Shown in pieces: positions 11,069 through 20,442 of a DNA stretch of 64,000 nt. The first letter of the stretch is position 1; the number at the start of each line of letters is the position of its first letter. The stretch covers positions 21,657,160 to 21,721,159 of the forward strand of contig OZ024927.1 in NCBI GenBank assembly GCA_964017235.1, given 5' to 3'. The position numbers were made by a program, and so were the translations under genes. The stretch comes from Sabellastarte sp. h YS-2021 (taxonomy: Eukaryota; Annelida; Polychaeta; Sabellida; Sabellidae). Under the pieces are notes generated by a model that did no database searches, was not told the origin of the DNA, and saw nothing but the letters and a program-made list of their open reading frames with translations.

Positions 11069-12240
11069 ATGAGCAAGCCTGAAAGATTAAATGAGGTGGT
11101 ATCTCGCAGGGAAGTGGACGTGCAGGATAATCCCTAAACTATGGCAACACAGGACACAGCACAAGCTAGGCCAGAGCCAGTAGCAGCCATGCTTGATAAG
11201 CTTATGACGGTAGTGGACAGTGTCTCAACAAAGATAGGTAGTATAGAATCATTACTTTCAATGGAGGGTGTAGTAAAGAACAGTATCGACTCAGATTGCT
11301 TTGTAAGTGAAATTCAGTTACCTACAGGTGAGCCACTGTTTGGGGCTACAGGTGGGGCTAAGCCCAAGATCCGGAAGCTTAAAGGTGTAGGAAGTGACTT
11401 TGAAACACTGGAGTCCGATGTAGAGGTGAAACAGTGCAAAAAGAAGCATGACAAAAAGCCTACTCACGCTATAGAGACTATACCCCAGGAGTACACACAG
11501 CGGCTCAGTAAACACACGGACAAAACACTTATTGAGAAAAAAACAGACGCCCACAGAGACAATGACCCTGGCCAATGCAGGCCCGCTGTCCCAGAAAGAG
11601 GTAGAAGAATTGGGGAACATTGGCCTAGGTACAGCACCCGTGCAAGCCACTCAGTTCTGGACGGTTGAGGCACAATACAACCCCGGACAGCCGGCAACGG
11701 GGGAAGATCAGAGAGACTTTCTGCAGAATGAAGGAACAGCTAATGTAAGCAATAAGCAAAAGACGAACTGGGCTAATCCTCCTCCCTTGGAACCAGTCCT
11801 GCCACAGCCTAGTAGTGAAACACGAACAGAAAGACAGATGAGAGCTAGAAAAAATGGACCCGCGTATACAGGCACTGGTCATGGAATGGGTACAACAATT
11901 GGATGTTGAAACAAGACTTGAAAGCCTTCAGGGTAAGGGCAAGCATTCGGGATGCTACATTACATATAATCCAAATTCAGTATGTTACAGAAGGTGGCCG
12001 AATGAGGGAATTTTAGTGAGGCCTGCAAGACGACGATTACCTTTTGATGAACTGAATATGACACAACGTGTCATAGCTTTTGTCAAGAACGTAAATGATC
12101 CGTTGGACGCACTCACAAGACAATACATGTTGGCGGAACTATATGACTCAGTAGTGCAAGGCTGGATTTATCTCCTCCATGCATTCAATTGAAGACGACA
12201 AAATTGCATCTTCGGACAGAAATGCCTTATTACAGAGAAG
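11069..12240 (+). pseudogene. Degenerate Ngaro-like Gag (older element)
   Basis: A frame begins at the ATG at 11069 (MSKPERLNEV..) and meets an in-frame TAA about 22 codons later. It continues from 11141 to 11668, shifts to 11532-11909 and shifts again to 11854-12192. The last part (MDPRIQALVMEWVQQLD... ELNMTQRVIAFVKNVNDPLD) aligns by eye with the Gag core of the inserted element (VDARLQELRTLNEQG... NLSMSQWVAGFSQIIREQTDP). After about 12240 it decays to fragments up to the insertion point. At least one nonsense and two frameshift changes, so not functional. Confidence 0.75.
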
Positions 12241-12691
12241 GATGACCCAAACGCATTTGGCTTTGTTAGCTAATATGGCTTCACAAAAACAATAGGAGGG
12301 CGTATAAAGGACTCAAGCTTTGATAGAAGACTGATATGTAAGTTTTCTGGTTTGGGAATTGCAGAGTGACTGGTCTTACGCATACTCATGAACAGGGGAC
12401 TAAAAAAATAGGGTGATGGGGATGATTGCCATGATGGACGACAAACACGGAATGGTTATGGGACTTTGAATAAGGACGATTACTGTCACCCATTGCCTCG
12501 ACAACACAATCTCAAGGTGAAGTTTGGCCTTGCTATTAATGACGCTTGTATTTATGCAGCTGAGTCGTTGTCGGCACACTTAACGTCTATACACGAGAAT
12601 TCACCCCAAAAAGGCAGGTGGCACAACATATATGGAATGTGTATGCAGCCAAATTTGTTCCCAGGGAAAGTAATACAGTGGGGAACGTTAA
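12241..12691 (+). pseudogene. Decayed Gag/Gag-Pol stretch of the older element, left of the insertion
   Basis: No continuous frame. A short open stretch (12466-12690) has no clear motif but lies where the nucleocapsid end of Gag and the start of Pol would be. It stops exactly where repeat A1 of the younger element begins. Confidence 0.5.
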
Positions 12692-12889
12692 TGTGGGGTG
12701 AGGACACACTAGGTGTCCTCCACTTCAGTGGCTAATGCACATCCTTATTATTGTACTTTATGAAAACTAGTCTTGTGTCAATTGACCTAGTTTCTCATTG
12801 GTCCACTGTGACCTAGCCATATTAATTCTCCCGCCTGAATCCACCATATTCATTATAAATTTTAACTTTGAACAAACAGCATCAAATTT
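12692..12889 (+). repeat. Split direct repeat A1 (198 bp)
   Basis: Runs from TGTGGGGTGAGGACACAC to CAGCATCAAATTT and matches A2 with no difference that I can see. It contains the inverted word GGACACACTAGGTGTCC near its outer end. The outer flank is older-element sequence ending in AATG; the shared TG at the edge is the probable recombination core. Confidence 0.93.
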
Positions 12890-13200
12890 TTATTCGATTT
12901 TATATTTCGATTTTTAACCTTTTGAAACTTGTGAGCTTCAGAGTGATGAAACTTCCAAGTTTCCTTGTGTTGCAGGTCTGAATAGCAGTGCACAGAAGTT
13001 CATGGAGTTACCACATGCGCTGCTCTAGTTGACCTGCTGAAACTCAAATATTTTGAGACATGCTTGTATAGCTCTGGATCTGGAGCGCTGATAAAGGGCT
13101 GTTTTCATTTTATTTTCACTTCTGGTGTTTTAACTTCAAATCTTGACCATAGCTTTGCAAGCACGTATCAGAATATTTTTCTCCTATTTTCCAGTTCAAG
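12890..13200 (+). other. Leader of the young Ngaro element
   Basis: Non-coding, AT-rich stretch between A1 and the first Gag ATG. This is the likely position of promoter and 5' UTR, but I see no clear TATA box or initiator. The bases before the ATG (GTTCAAGATG) give a fair start context. Confidence 0.5.
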
Positions 13201-14281
13201 ATGCCTCAGAAATTTTTCCAGTGCAATAAGTGTATGGAAAAGCATGAGAGACCAGTAAATGTGAAGTGTCAAAGACAAAATGTGTCAGCTGATGATTCTG
13301 TTAGTTCCATGGACAGTGACATTCAATCTAACAGTAATTCTATCAGCCAGGATATCAGCATACAGATTTTAACAGAACTCAAACACCTCAGTGGTAGAAT
13401 TCAGGAAGTCGAGAAAAAGGTGTAACAGCAAGATGCCAGCAAGGGATAGTCACCACACGTCGGGTTACTGCCTCAAGCTGCATCCAAGCCGCCAGCAGAT
13501 GAACTCATTCTGCCCACCACCGCCACGCTGGGGAGATCTGTTGAAGTACAGAGGGAGGTGGACGCCAGACTGCAGGAACTCAGGACCTTAAATGAGCAAG
13601 GCAAGTTCAAGTCCCAAAGGGGCGGTTCTGATACTGTATATTGTAAAATAGAAGTTCCCTGGCCCCATAATTATATACTCGCTGGTAGTACTAAGTCTAG
13701 GGCCAGTTATGACAATCTCTCCATGTCTCAGTGGGTGGCGGGCTTCTCTCAAATTATTAGAGAGCAAACTGACCCTACTGTAAAAAATCAAATGTTGGAC
13801 TACATGTCTGACCTCATGGAGGATTCTCATGATTTTGGTTGGCAGGCGGCTAAGGGCTGCCATGCAGTCCTGTTGGTTAAGATGGAGGAAGGTAAAGTGG
13901 CTTGGGGGGGACACAAATAAAATAGATAGGATCAGAAGGGCTCATGCCCAGAAAATTCAGTCTGGTCAAGTGTCAGGAGTTGTCAATAAGAAAACTGTAA
14001 AGTCTAGAACTCCACTTCCATGTCGATTTTATCAGAAAGGAACTTGTGGCCAGTCCCAAGATCATGAGAATGGGGGTCAGTCTTACTTGCATGTGTGTTC
14101 TCTGTGTTTCAAAAATGGCAAGTCATACAGTCACCCTTCCAAGGATTGTAAGAAGCCAAAAAACGAAAAATTACTGACTACAGCACTAGAGTGGTTGTTA
14201 ATAGTAGCTCTGATCAAGGCAGTAAAAACTGGAAGGGCGACTATTATAGGTTTGTTGGTATGTCATATGCACAAGTATTGA
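13201..14281 (+). pseudogene. Gag-like protein of the young Ngaro element (three lesions)
   Basis: Frame from the ATG at 13201. The N-terminus has a zinc-finger-like C-x2-C-x3-H-x7-C (CNKCMEKHERPVNVKC), followed by a Ser/Gln-rich stretch. In-frame TAA (13423) and TAG (13447) interrupt it; the same frame then continues through the core (VDARLQELRT.. to KMEEGKVAWG). A G-run at 13904-13910 carries a frameshift, after which the frame ending at 14281 has a basic stretch, a Cys-rich segment (CRFYQKGTCGQSQDH) and a CCHC-like knuckle C-x2-C-x8-H-x4-C near 14099-14150. The product should package the element RNA. The Gag 3' end overlaps Pol in the -1 frame. Confidence 0.82.
14158..14164 (+). promoter_or_regulatory. 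Candidate -1 ribosomal frameshift site A-AAA-AAC
   Basis: In the Gag frame the codons read CCA AAA AAC, the canonical X-XXY-YYZ heptamer. A slip of -1 here enters exactly the frame of the 811-residue Pol ORF, which is open from this point. It sits just after the last Gag zinc knuckle, where retroelement frameshift sites usually lie. A downstream stem or pseudoknot could not be established by eye. Confidence 0.6.
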
Positions 14282-16626
14282 AAAATGGTGTGAATAAACG
14301 TCAAACACTGGTAAATAATATTACCAAAAAAGTATGTCGTGTTTCTAATGAAAAACATCCTGTCAATACACCACCTTGCACTTCTAATGTCAACAAAGTA
14401 GGCGTTAATGTGACAACTGTCAAATATCAATCAAAACATGACCCTGTTGTTAGGGTGAATAATCAGGTCAGTAAACTTCATGATCATATTATTCATAGTG
14501 AAAACCAATATGATTCACACGTGGATGGCATGGTGTGTAGCAAGTTTTTCACAGCAAATAAATTTTCTTTGCTGGGAAATGAAAAAATAACTGATTGTAT
14601 TGACACTAATGTAACTCATAGTGACGGTTATTGCCACAATAACGCAGTTACAGGTCCAACGTGCAACATTCCAGTTACAAAGGTGAGTGTTCACTCAAAT
14701 TTCACTAAAGACAACTCTGTTGCCGACGCCGTCGTTAGTCCACTGCTAGGAAATCGTCATAAAACCGTTACTGCCACTAGAAAGATGCAAGCTGGCACTG
14801 TAGATTGTTCAGCTGATAATAAATTTGATTTCACCTTAATTTCTCGTCCTCATAACAGGACTCGCATTAATAATGCAAAAAATACTGACATTTTTCGACT
14901 CTGGGATAGCCAAAATCACCAAAAATTTGGGTTTATTCCCCTCAGTGAACTTGCCATCCCCAGTGTTGATAAGCGAATCCCTTTGCAAGCTAGTTTGCTT
15001 CAGGCCAGATATGATGTCGCTAAGGAAGGGAATTACAATTTCATGGGGGCTCAGATCCAAATACCTTCACAGCTGAATCCAGATGTCTGGCAGGACTACT
15101 TAATTGACTACTGGGATAAACAGCTCCCTTATCTGATCCGTTATGGATTTCCTCTGGATTTTGACACAGATGTTCATTTAAATCATACGGAAGTGAATCA
15201 TCCCTCAGCCAAACATCATGTACCAGATGTTAAAGCATATTTGGATGAAGAAGTAAAGTATAAAGCTGTCCTGGGCCCTTTTAGGGAAGCACCATACCCA
15301 GACTTACACATATCACCCTTTATGACCAGGGATAAACCGGGGGCCAAAAATAGAAGGGTCATAATTGACCTTAGTTACCCTCAAAACCATTCAGTCAATG
15401 CTGGGGTTCATAAAGATCAGTATTTAGGCACACAATTTGCCCTTACTCTCCCAAGTTTAGATAATATCACTGATGAGATCAGAAAGTTAGGAAAGGGATC
15501 TCTTATCTATAAAGTGGATATCTCTAGGGCATTTCGCCATGTTAAGATTGATCCAAAGGACTATTATTTGTTAGGATTGAAGCTTGACCACTACTTTCTG
15601 GACACTTGCCTGCCTTTTGGATTTAGGCATGGTTGTTCGATCTTTCAGAGATTAAGCGATGCTATTAGGTTCATTATGACCTCCAAAGGTCACAGTATCA
15701 CAAATTATATTGATGATCTTATTGGGCACGCTTTGCCCAGCCAGGCACATGAATCCTTCAATACTCTGACCTCCCTGCTCCAGGAACTTGGACTCCAGAT
15801 CAGTAGCAAGAAATTAATCTCTCCTACCACTCGTGCAGTGTGCCTAGGCATTGAGGTGGACACAGTCAACTTTACACTGGCTATTCCCCAAGAAAAGCTC
15901 ACTGAAATTACTAGCATCTGTAATCTATGGGCTACCAAAGACACCTGTTCTAAGAGGGATCTTCAATCCCTACTGGGCCAATTATTGTACATTTCCAAGT
16001 GTGTCAGGGCCTCTAGGGCTTTCCTGAATCGTATGCTAGACCTCCTCAGGTCATCTGATAAACAGGACCTTATTCACCTTACAGTTCCATTTAAACAGGA
16101 TTTGAACTGGTTTAGATCCTTCCTCCCCACTTTCAATGGCACCACTTTCTTTTGTCATAAGAAATTTGACCTCCAGGTCCATTTGGATGCTTGCCTTAAT
16201 GGCTTAGGTGCAATTTGTGGTAATGAAGTCTATTCCATACCCCTAACCCCTGGTTTCTGTAATTATGATATAGTTCATCTCGAAATGATAAATATTCTGG
16301 TGGCCATCAGGGCCTGGGCTGCCCGTTGGGCAAATCATAAGATCTTGATCCATTGTGATAACCAGGCTGTAGTCACCATCATGGCTTCCAGCAAGACCAG
16401 GGATCTGACACTAGCGGCTATCCACAGGAATATCCTGATGGAATGTGCCAGATTTGATATTGAGCTTAATACTGTTCACATAGCTGGCAAGAGTAATGTA
16501 GTGGCTGATGCCCTCTCTAGATTATCATTAGATGTCAGATACATGCAAAGTATTTACAGTCAGGTTGCAGATCCGGTCTGGCTGAATCTTCCTGCCAGTA
16601 TCATTGAATTGAATTGGTCCATTTAA
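14164..16626 (+). CDS. Ngaro Pol: reverse transcriptase plus RNase H
   Basis: Fully open frame of over 800 codons. Counting residues from 14191, the first ~230 residues are a low-complexity linker. The RT spans about 340-600 with PGAKNRRVIIDLS, motif A VDISRAFRH (~442), LPFGFRHGCSIFQRL and catalytic YIDD (~506). RNase H follows at about 660-785 with HLDACLNGLG, HLEMINIL, HCDNQAVV and the C-terminal HIAGKSNVVADALSRL, giving the D-E-D-D set. It copies element RNA to DNA in cytoplasm or nucleus. It has no start codon of its own near the overlap, so it is probably made as Gag-Pol through the slippery site. No lesion seen. It stops with TAA at 16624, just before the YR gene. Confidence 0.93.
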   Translation, partial: RKITDYSTRVVVNSSSDQGSKNWKGDYYRFVGMSYAQVLKNGVNKRQTLVNNITKKVCRVSNEKHPVNTPPCTSNVNKVGVNVTTVKYQSKHDPVVRVNNQVSKLHDHIIHSENQYDSHVDGMVCSKFFTANKFSLLGNEKITDCIDTNVTHSDGYCHNNAVTGPTCNIPVTKVSVHSNFTKDNSVADAVVSPLLGNRHKTVTATRKMQAGTVDCSADNKFDFTLISRPHNRTRINNAKNTDIFRLWDSQNHQKFGFIPLSELAIPSVDKRIPLQASLLQARYDVAKEGNYNFMGAQIQIPSQLNPDVWQDYLIDYWDKQLPYLIRYGFPLDFDTDVHLNHTEVNHPSAKHHVPDVKAYLDEEVKYKAVLGPFREAPYPDLHISPFMTRDKPGAKNRRVIIDLSYPQNHSVNAGVHKDQYLGTQFALTLPSLDNITDEIRKLGKGSLIYKVDISRAFRHVKIDPKDYYLLGLKLDHYFLDTCLPFGFRHGCSIFQRLSDAIRFIMTSKGHSITNYIDDLIGHALPSQAHESFNTLTSLLQELGLQISSKKLISPTTRAVCLGIEVDTVNFTLAIPQEKLTEITSICNLWATKDTCSKRDLQSLLGQLLYISKCVRASRAFLNRMLDLLRSSDKQDLIHLTVPFKQDLNWFRSFLPTFNGTTFFCHKKFDLQVHLDACLNGLGAICGNEVYSIPLTPGFCNYDIVHLEMINILVAIRAWAARWANHKILIHCDNQAVVTIMASSKTRDLTLAAIHRNILMECARFDIELNTVHIAGKSNVVADALSRLSLDVRYMQSIYSQVADPVWLNLPASIIELNWSI

Positions 16627-16632
16627 TTTCAG
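16621..16632 (+). promoter_or_regulatory. Candidate 3' splice site before the YR gene
   Basis: ATTTAATTTCAG directly before GTACCTCCATGG, where the ATG is the YR start. In the relative at 45-49.6 kb the same place has ACTTTCTTGTAG before GAAACATGG. Preservation of a pyrimidine tract plus AG in two diverged copies suggests that YR is translated from a spliced mRNA. Confidence 0.45.
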
Positions 16633-16640
16633 GTACCTCC

Positions 16641-17609
16641 ATGGCTGCTGTCTTGGCTTCCAGGGCTCACCGAAGGCTTCATCACTCTTTGGCTTCCTCT
16701 ACCTCTAAGGCCTAAACTAAAATGTTTCGTACATTTTTATCATTTTGTGTTTTTGTTTCCATTAACATTTTCTCCATATCTGTCCTTGACCTAATGTCAT
16801 TCCTAGAATTGTTGGCATATAATGACTTTACTAGCTCAGCCATCGCTAATCACATGTCAGCTGTCAGGACAAAATTTGCCATGTTGGGCTTGAACACATC
16901 TCCCTTCCATGATCCTCGTATAAAATACTTCACTAAGTCCATTACTCTCACTTCTTCACTTAAGGTTTCTCTTAAGTCGGTAATTGACATTCCTCTCCTA
17001 CTCAGGATAATTTCCCAATGTGATAACACTTATATGGGCCAGGTTTTTAAGGCAGCCTACCTTCTTTCCTTCTTTTCTTTTCTCAGAATTTCTAACCTGG
17101 TTCCCCATACCCTTAATACTTTTGACCCGGTTAAGCATTTATCTAGAGCTGATGTCTTTTTTGCCCCCCCAGTTGCTCATATTTTAATCACCTGGTCTAA
17201 AACCCTTCAGGCTAAAAATCAAGCTAGGGTATTGAAAATCCCCCACCTGGGCAGTTCCCCTTTGTGCCCAGTTCAAGCTCTCAAAAATTTACTTCTCATC
17301 ACCCCTCCAGGTCGTAACAAGCCTCTGTTCCAGGTCAAGTTTAGATCAAATTGGGTTCCCCTGTCTGACACTCGACTACGTAAACACTTTAAGAACATTA
17401 TCACTGCCCTTAACCTTGGCCAGTCTTCCTTGACCTTTCACTCTTTCCGGCGTTCAGGTGCCACCATGGCTTTTAACTCTGAGGTCCCCATTCAGGACAT
17501 CCAGAGCCATGGCACCTGGACGTCGGATTGTGTCTGGTCCTACATCACTCAAAATCATGATGCATCAGACAAGGTGGCTTTGGCCTTCCAACATCGCCTA
17601 CTCCAATAG
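16641..17609 (+). pseudogene. Ngaro tyrosine recombinase, one early stop
   Basis: The frame opens at the ATG at 16641 (MAAVLASRAHRR..), meets an in-frame TAA at 16713 and runs open from the next ATG (16722) to 17609. In the 295-residue open part, an N-terminal SAM-like core-binding region (FLELLAYNDFTSSAIANHMS) is followed by the catalytic domain: R122 (FLRISNL), H240-x-x-R243 (HSFRRSGAT), H263 (SHGTW) and nucleophile Y274 (VWSYI). The R-H-R-H-Y set is complete. The enzyme would integrate a circular cDNA. If translation starts at 16722 most of the protein could still be made. B1 begins 17 bases after the stop. Confidence 0.9.
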
Positions 17610-17626
17610 TCTACTACTTGGGGTTT

Positions 17627-18276
17627 GGGGTCAATCCCTACTCCACCTCAACAGTAAAGTACCTAGTTATTCTTAACAAGTCAAGACTCATTACTAAGTC
17701 TGTAAGCTTTTGTCCTAGTATTACCTCTTCATCTAGTAAAATCTTAGTCTAAACTCATCACTTAAACTTCATGTAGTACTTAAATAGACCCTAAACTCTA
17801 ACACACCTTTAATGTTACCTTAATGTCAATTTCCTCTCCACTGAATCAGTCAGCACTTCAGTGCCTCCATCAGTTTGCCTTTATCTGTAAAGTGTAACAG
17901 TATGGCATAGTAATCACCACCTTAAGGTCACCTTATATTATGGTGTACAGGGCTTAACCCGAGGTGGCCAGTGTTTGGTTAGGAGCAAGTTGCTTCCATA
18001 ATTTAGGGCCACCTTATTGTGGGTCAAGTTTTAATATAGTATTACTGTTATTACCTTAAGGTCACCTTATACTGTGGTGTACAGGGCTTAACCCTAGGTG
18101 GCCAGTGGTTGGTTAGGAGCAAGTTGCTTCCACAATTTAAGGCCACCTTATTGTGTGTCAAGTTTTAATATAGTATTACTGTCATTGTATGTAAATACAT
18201 CTAGTAATTATATTGTAAATAAACTATTAAACCCCACTGTGACTATTACCTAACAGTAATGCAGTACAGGACACTG
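17627..18276 (+). repeat. Split direct repeat B1 (650 bp)
   Basis: Starts at GGGGTCAATCCCTACTCC and ends at GTACAGGACACTG. It matches B2 at all but about three positions (for example AGACTCATT versus AGCCTCATT near 17688, and CTTATACTG versus CTTATTCTG). It runs directly into A2 with a shared TG. It probably holds the transcription end: AATAAAC lies near 18218. Confidence 0.92.
17920..18187 (+). repeat. Internal ~134-bp tandem duplication within B1
   Basis: Two adjacent copies (17920-18053 and 18054-18187) begin CCTTAAGGTCACCTTAT and include GTGTACAGGGCTTAACCC and GAGCAAGTTGCTTCC. They differ from each other at about ten positions, far more than B1 differs from B2, so the duplication predates this insertion. 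The same pair is present in B2 (about 20086-20353). Confidence 0.88.
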
Positions 18277-18472
18277 TGGGGTGAGGACACACTAGGTGTC
18301 CTCCACTTCAGTGGCTAATGCACATCCTTATTATTGTACTTTATGAAAACTAGTCTTGTGTCAATTGACCTAGTTTCTCATTGGTCCACTGTGACCTAGC
18401 CATATTAATTCTCCCGCCTGAATCCACCATATTCATTATAAATTTTAACTTTGAACAAACAGCATCAAATTT
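18275..18472 (+). repeat. Split direct repeat A2 (198 bp)
   Basis: Copy of A1 fused to the end of B1. The B1-A2 junction GACACTGTGGGG represents the joined ends expected of a circular intermediate. Identical to A1 as far as I can see; downstream sequence (CCCACCCTCCC) differs from what follows A1. Confidence 0.93.
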
Positions 18473-19792
18473 CCCACCCTCCCATGCCCTTGGGTTCAGT
18501 CTGCTGGTTTTTCTGCAGTTTACTACCACTTGTTTATATTATGTAGTTGTAGATTGATCGTGGAAATCAGGCCACCTCAGCTTGGGAGCATGACCTTGGT
18601 GGAGGGTCAAACTCAAGCACACACTTGGCAATGCTACAAGGCGCCAATCAGAGTCACATCAGCTGGACAGTATAACATGGCACTGGGCAAGACTCGTCTG
18701 ATCTTTCCTCAGCCTGCCACACTTTCTCGCCTTCCCCAGGATACCAGGAGCCCCACAGTTTATTATGACTCAGTGGATGGTCTGGGCCCCCACCCCTGAT
18801 GATTGGGTGGCTCCTGCCAACGAGGACATAATAGTATCTTATAATAGTGATTCTGTATAATTTCTGGTTTATATTTCTCCTGTGTGGCTCAAAAGTAGCT
18901 GGGTGCTGGTTTAGTCTAGCAATACTCTGACCCTTGTGGGAGTACTTAATGTACAAAGTAATACATAGCAACATTTGCCAAAGCTGAGGTGTTTCTGCGT
19001 TACATTAATGCTAGGGGTATTTATTTCACAAGTAAATAACATTTTGAAGGTTAAAACTACCCTCACTTGCCTATTCTTAGTCTTTTATAGTTCACCCTGT
19101 AATACATTTTAGTACTGTGTATTCAGTTTCATGGCTATGATACTATTACTTATATGTAACTGTGTACATAAAATCATTTTAGTATTATAACCATTGCATT
19201 TACTCATGCATTATTGCTGTACTATGTCTTTTATTAGTGTACTATTGCTTTATTATGCATGTGCTGTTATTCGACACATTGCTCATATCTGCTATGGTAG
19301 TAATTATACTTACATCATAATTCATTGTCTTCACATAGCAGGTTAGTCTGGCCATTTCTACGTATGTAACTGTCACTCAGTATGCTAACTTTTAGTTCAC
19401 ATTTTACTGTGTTACTCTAATGGCTAAAGAACTGTTTATTACTGTATATGGTATGTTACATGTTATCATCATGATATACTAGTTACATTGTTACTGTATT
19501 CACCTGTACTCATTGTGTAGTGTAACTAATGAGGGGGAAGTCAAACCTGAGTCCTTAGGTTTTAATTTTTTTTTAGTTTTTATCTTAGTTCCTTAAGGGG
19601 GTCGTATTGCTCGACTCTGTAAGGTGTTTCATTTTTTTTTTAGCTAGATACTTGGGTTCCTCTTCATTGGACTCCTGTAACAACTGTTATTACATATGTT
19701 GTAACAAACCATTAACATTACCATATTGCTTTTACATATTGTATATAAACACTTATTCTGTGTTACTTTATGTTCCTTATTTTAATTCATGG
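18473..19792 (+). other. 1.3-kb spacer between A2 and B2
   Basis: AT-rich, with no supported gene. An open frame near 18530-18799 has no recognised domain. A stretch near 18790-18866 reads as a possible peptide end (DDWVAPANEDIIVSYNSDSV then stop), perhaps a remnant. A canonical description of split repeats places A2 next to B2, so this spacer is unusual. It may be an acquired insertion or a lineage-specific non-coding region. Confidence 0.6.
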
Positions 19793-20442
19793 GGGGTCAA
19801 TCCCTACTCCACCTCAACAGTAAAGTACCTAGTTATTCTTAACAAGTCAAGCCTCATTACTAAGTCTGTAAGCTTTTGTCCTAGTATTACCTCTTCATCT
19901 AGTAAAATCTTAGTCTAAACTCATCACTTAAACTTCATGTAGTACTTAAATAGACCCTAAACTCTAACACACCTTTAATGTTACCTTAATGTCAATTTCC
20001 TCTCCACTGAATCAGTCAGCACTTCAGTGCCTCCATCAGTTTGCCTTTATCTGTAAAGTGTAACAGTATGGCATAGTAATCACCACCTTAAGGTCACCTT
20101 ATATTATGGTGTACAGGGCTTAACCCGAGGTGGCCAGTGTTTGGTTAGGAGCAAGTTGCTTCCATAATTTAGGGCCACCTTATTGTGGGTCAAGTTTTAA
20201 TATAGTATTACTGTTATTACCTTAAGGTCACCTTATTCTGTGGTGTACAGGGCTTAACCCTAGGTGGCCAGTGGTTGGTTAGGAGCAAGTTGCTTCCACA
20301 ATTTAAGGCCACCTTATTGTGTGTCAAGTTTTAATATAGTATTACTGTCATTGTATGTAAATACATCTAGTAATTATATTGTAAATAAACTATTAAACCC
20401 CACTGTGTCTATTACCTAACAGTAATGCAGTACAGGACACTG
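19793..20442 (+). repeat. Split direct repeat B2 (650 bp)
   Basis: Right end of the young element. Ends GTACAGGACACTG, followed by CTCCCGTTTTTG of the older element. Nearly identical to B1. Confidence 0.93.

Larger units (their letters stand above)
12692..20442 (+). mobile_element. Young Ngaro-type YR retrotransposon with split direct repeats A1-ORFs-B1-A2-B2
   Basis: A1 (12692-12889) equals A2 (18275-18472), and B1 (17627-18276) equals B2 (19793-20442) with about three mismatches in 650 bases. B1 runs straight into A2. Inside are Gag, RT/RNase H and a tyrosine recombinase, with no integrase, protease or DNA methyltransferase that I can see. This is the published Ngaro/PAT-type layout, and the lack of a methyltransferase favours Ngaro over DIRS. 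The element interrupts an older relative. The low A and B divergence implies a recent insertion. Gag and YR carry a few inactivating changes. Confidence 0.93.

Noticed and set aside
11318-11882. Reverse-strand open frames opposite the older Gag
   Set aside because: Antisense shadows of the Gag reading frames with no domain.
18530-18799. 89-residue frame in the A2-B2 spacer as an extra gene
   Set aside because: No motif, no start context and not supported by other copies in the window.
17627-20442. Interpretation of B1 and B2 as a pair of LTRs
   Set aside because: No primer-binding site, integrase or TG..CA ends around a coding body; A1/A2 copies and the YR gene show split direct repeats instead.
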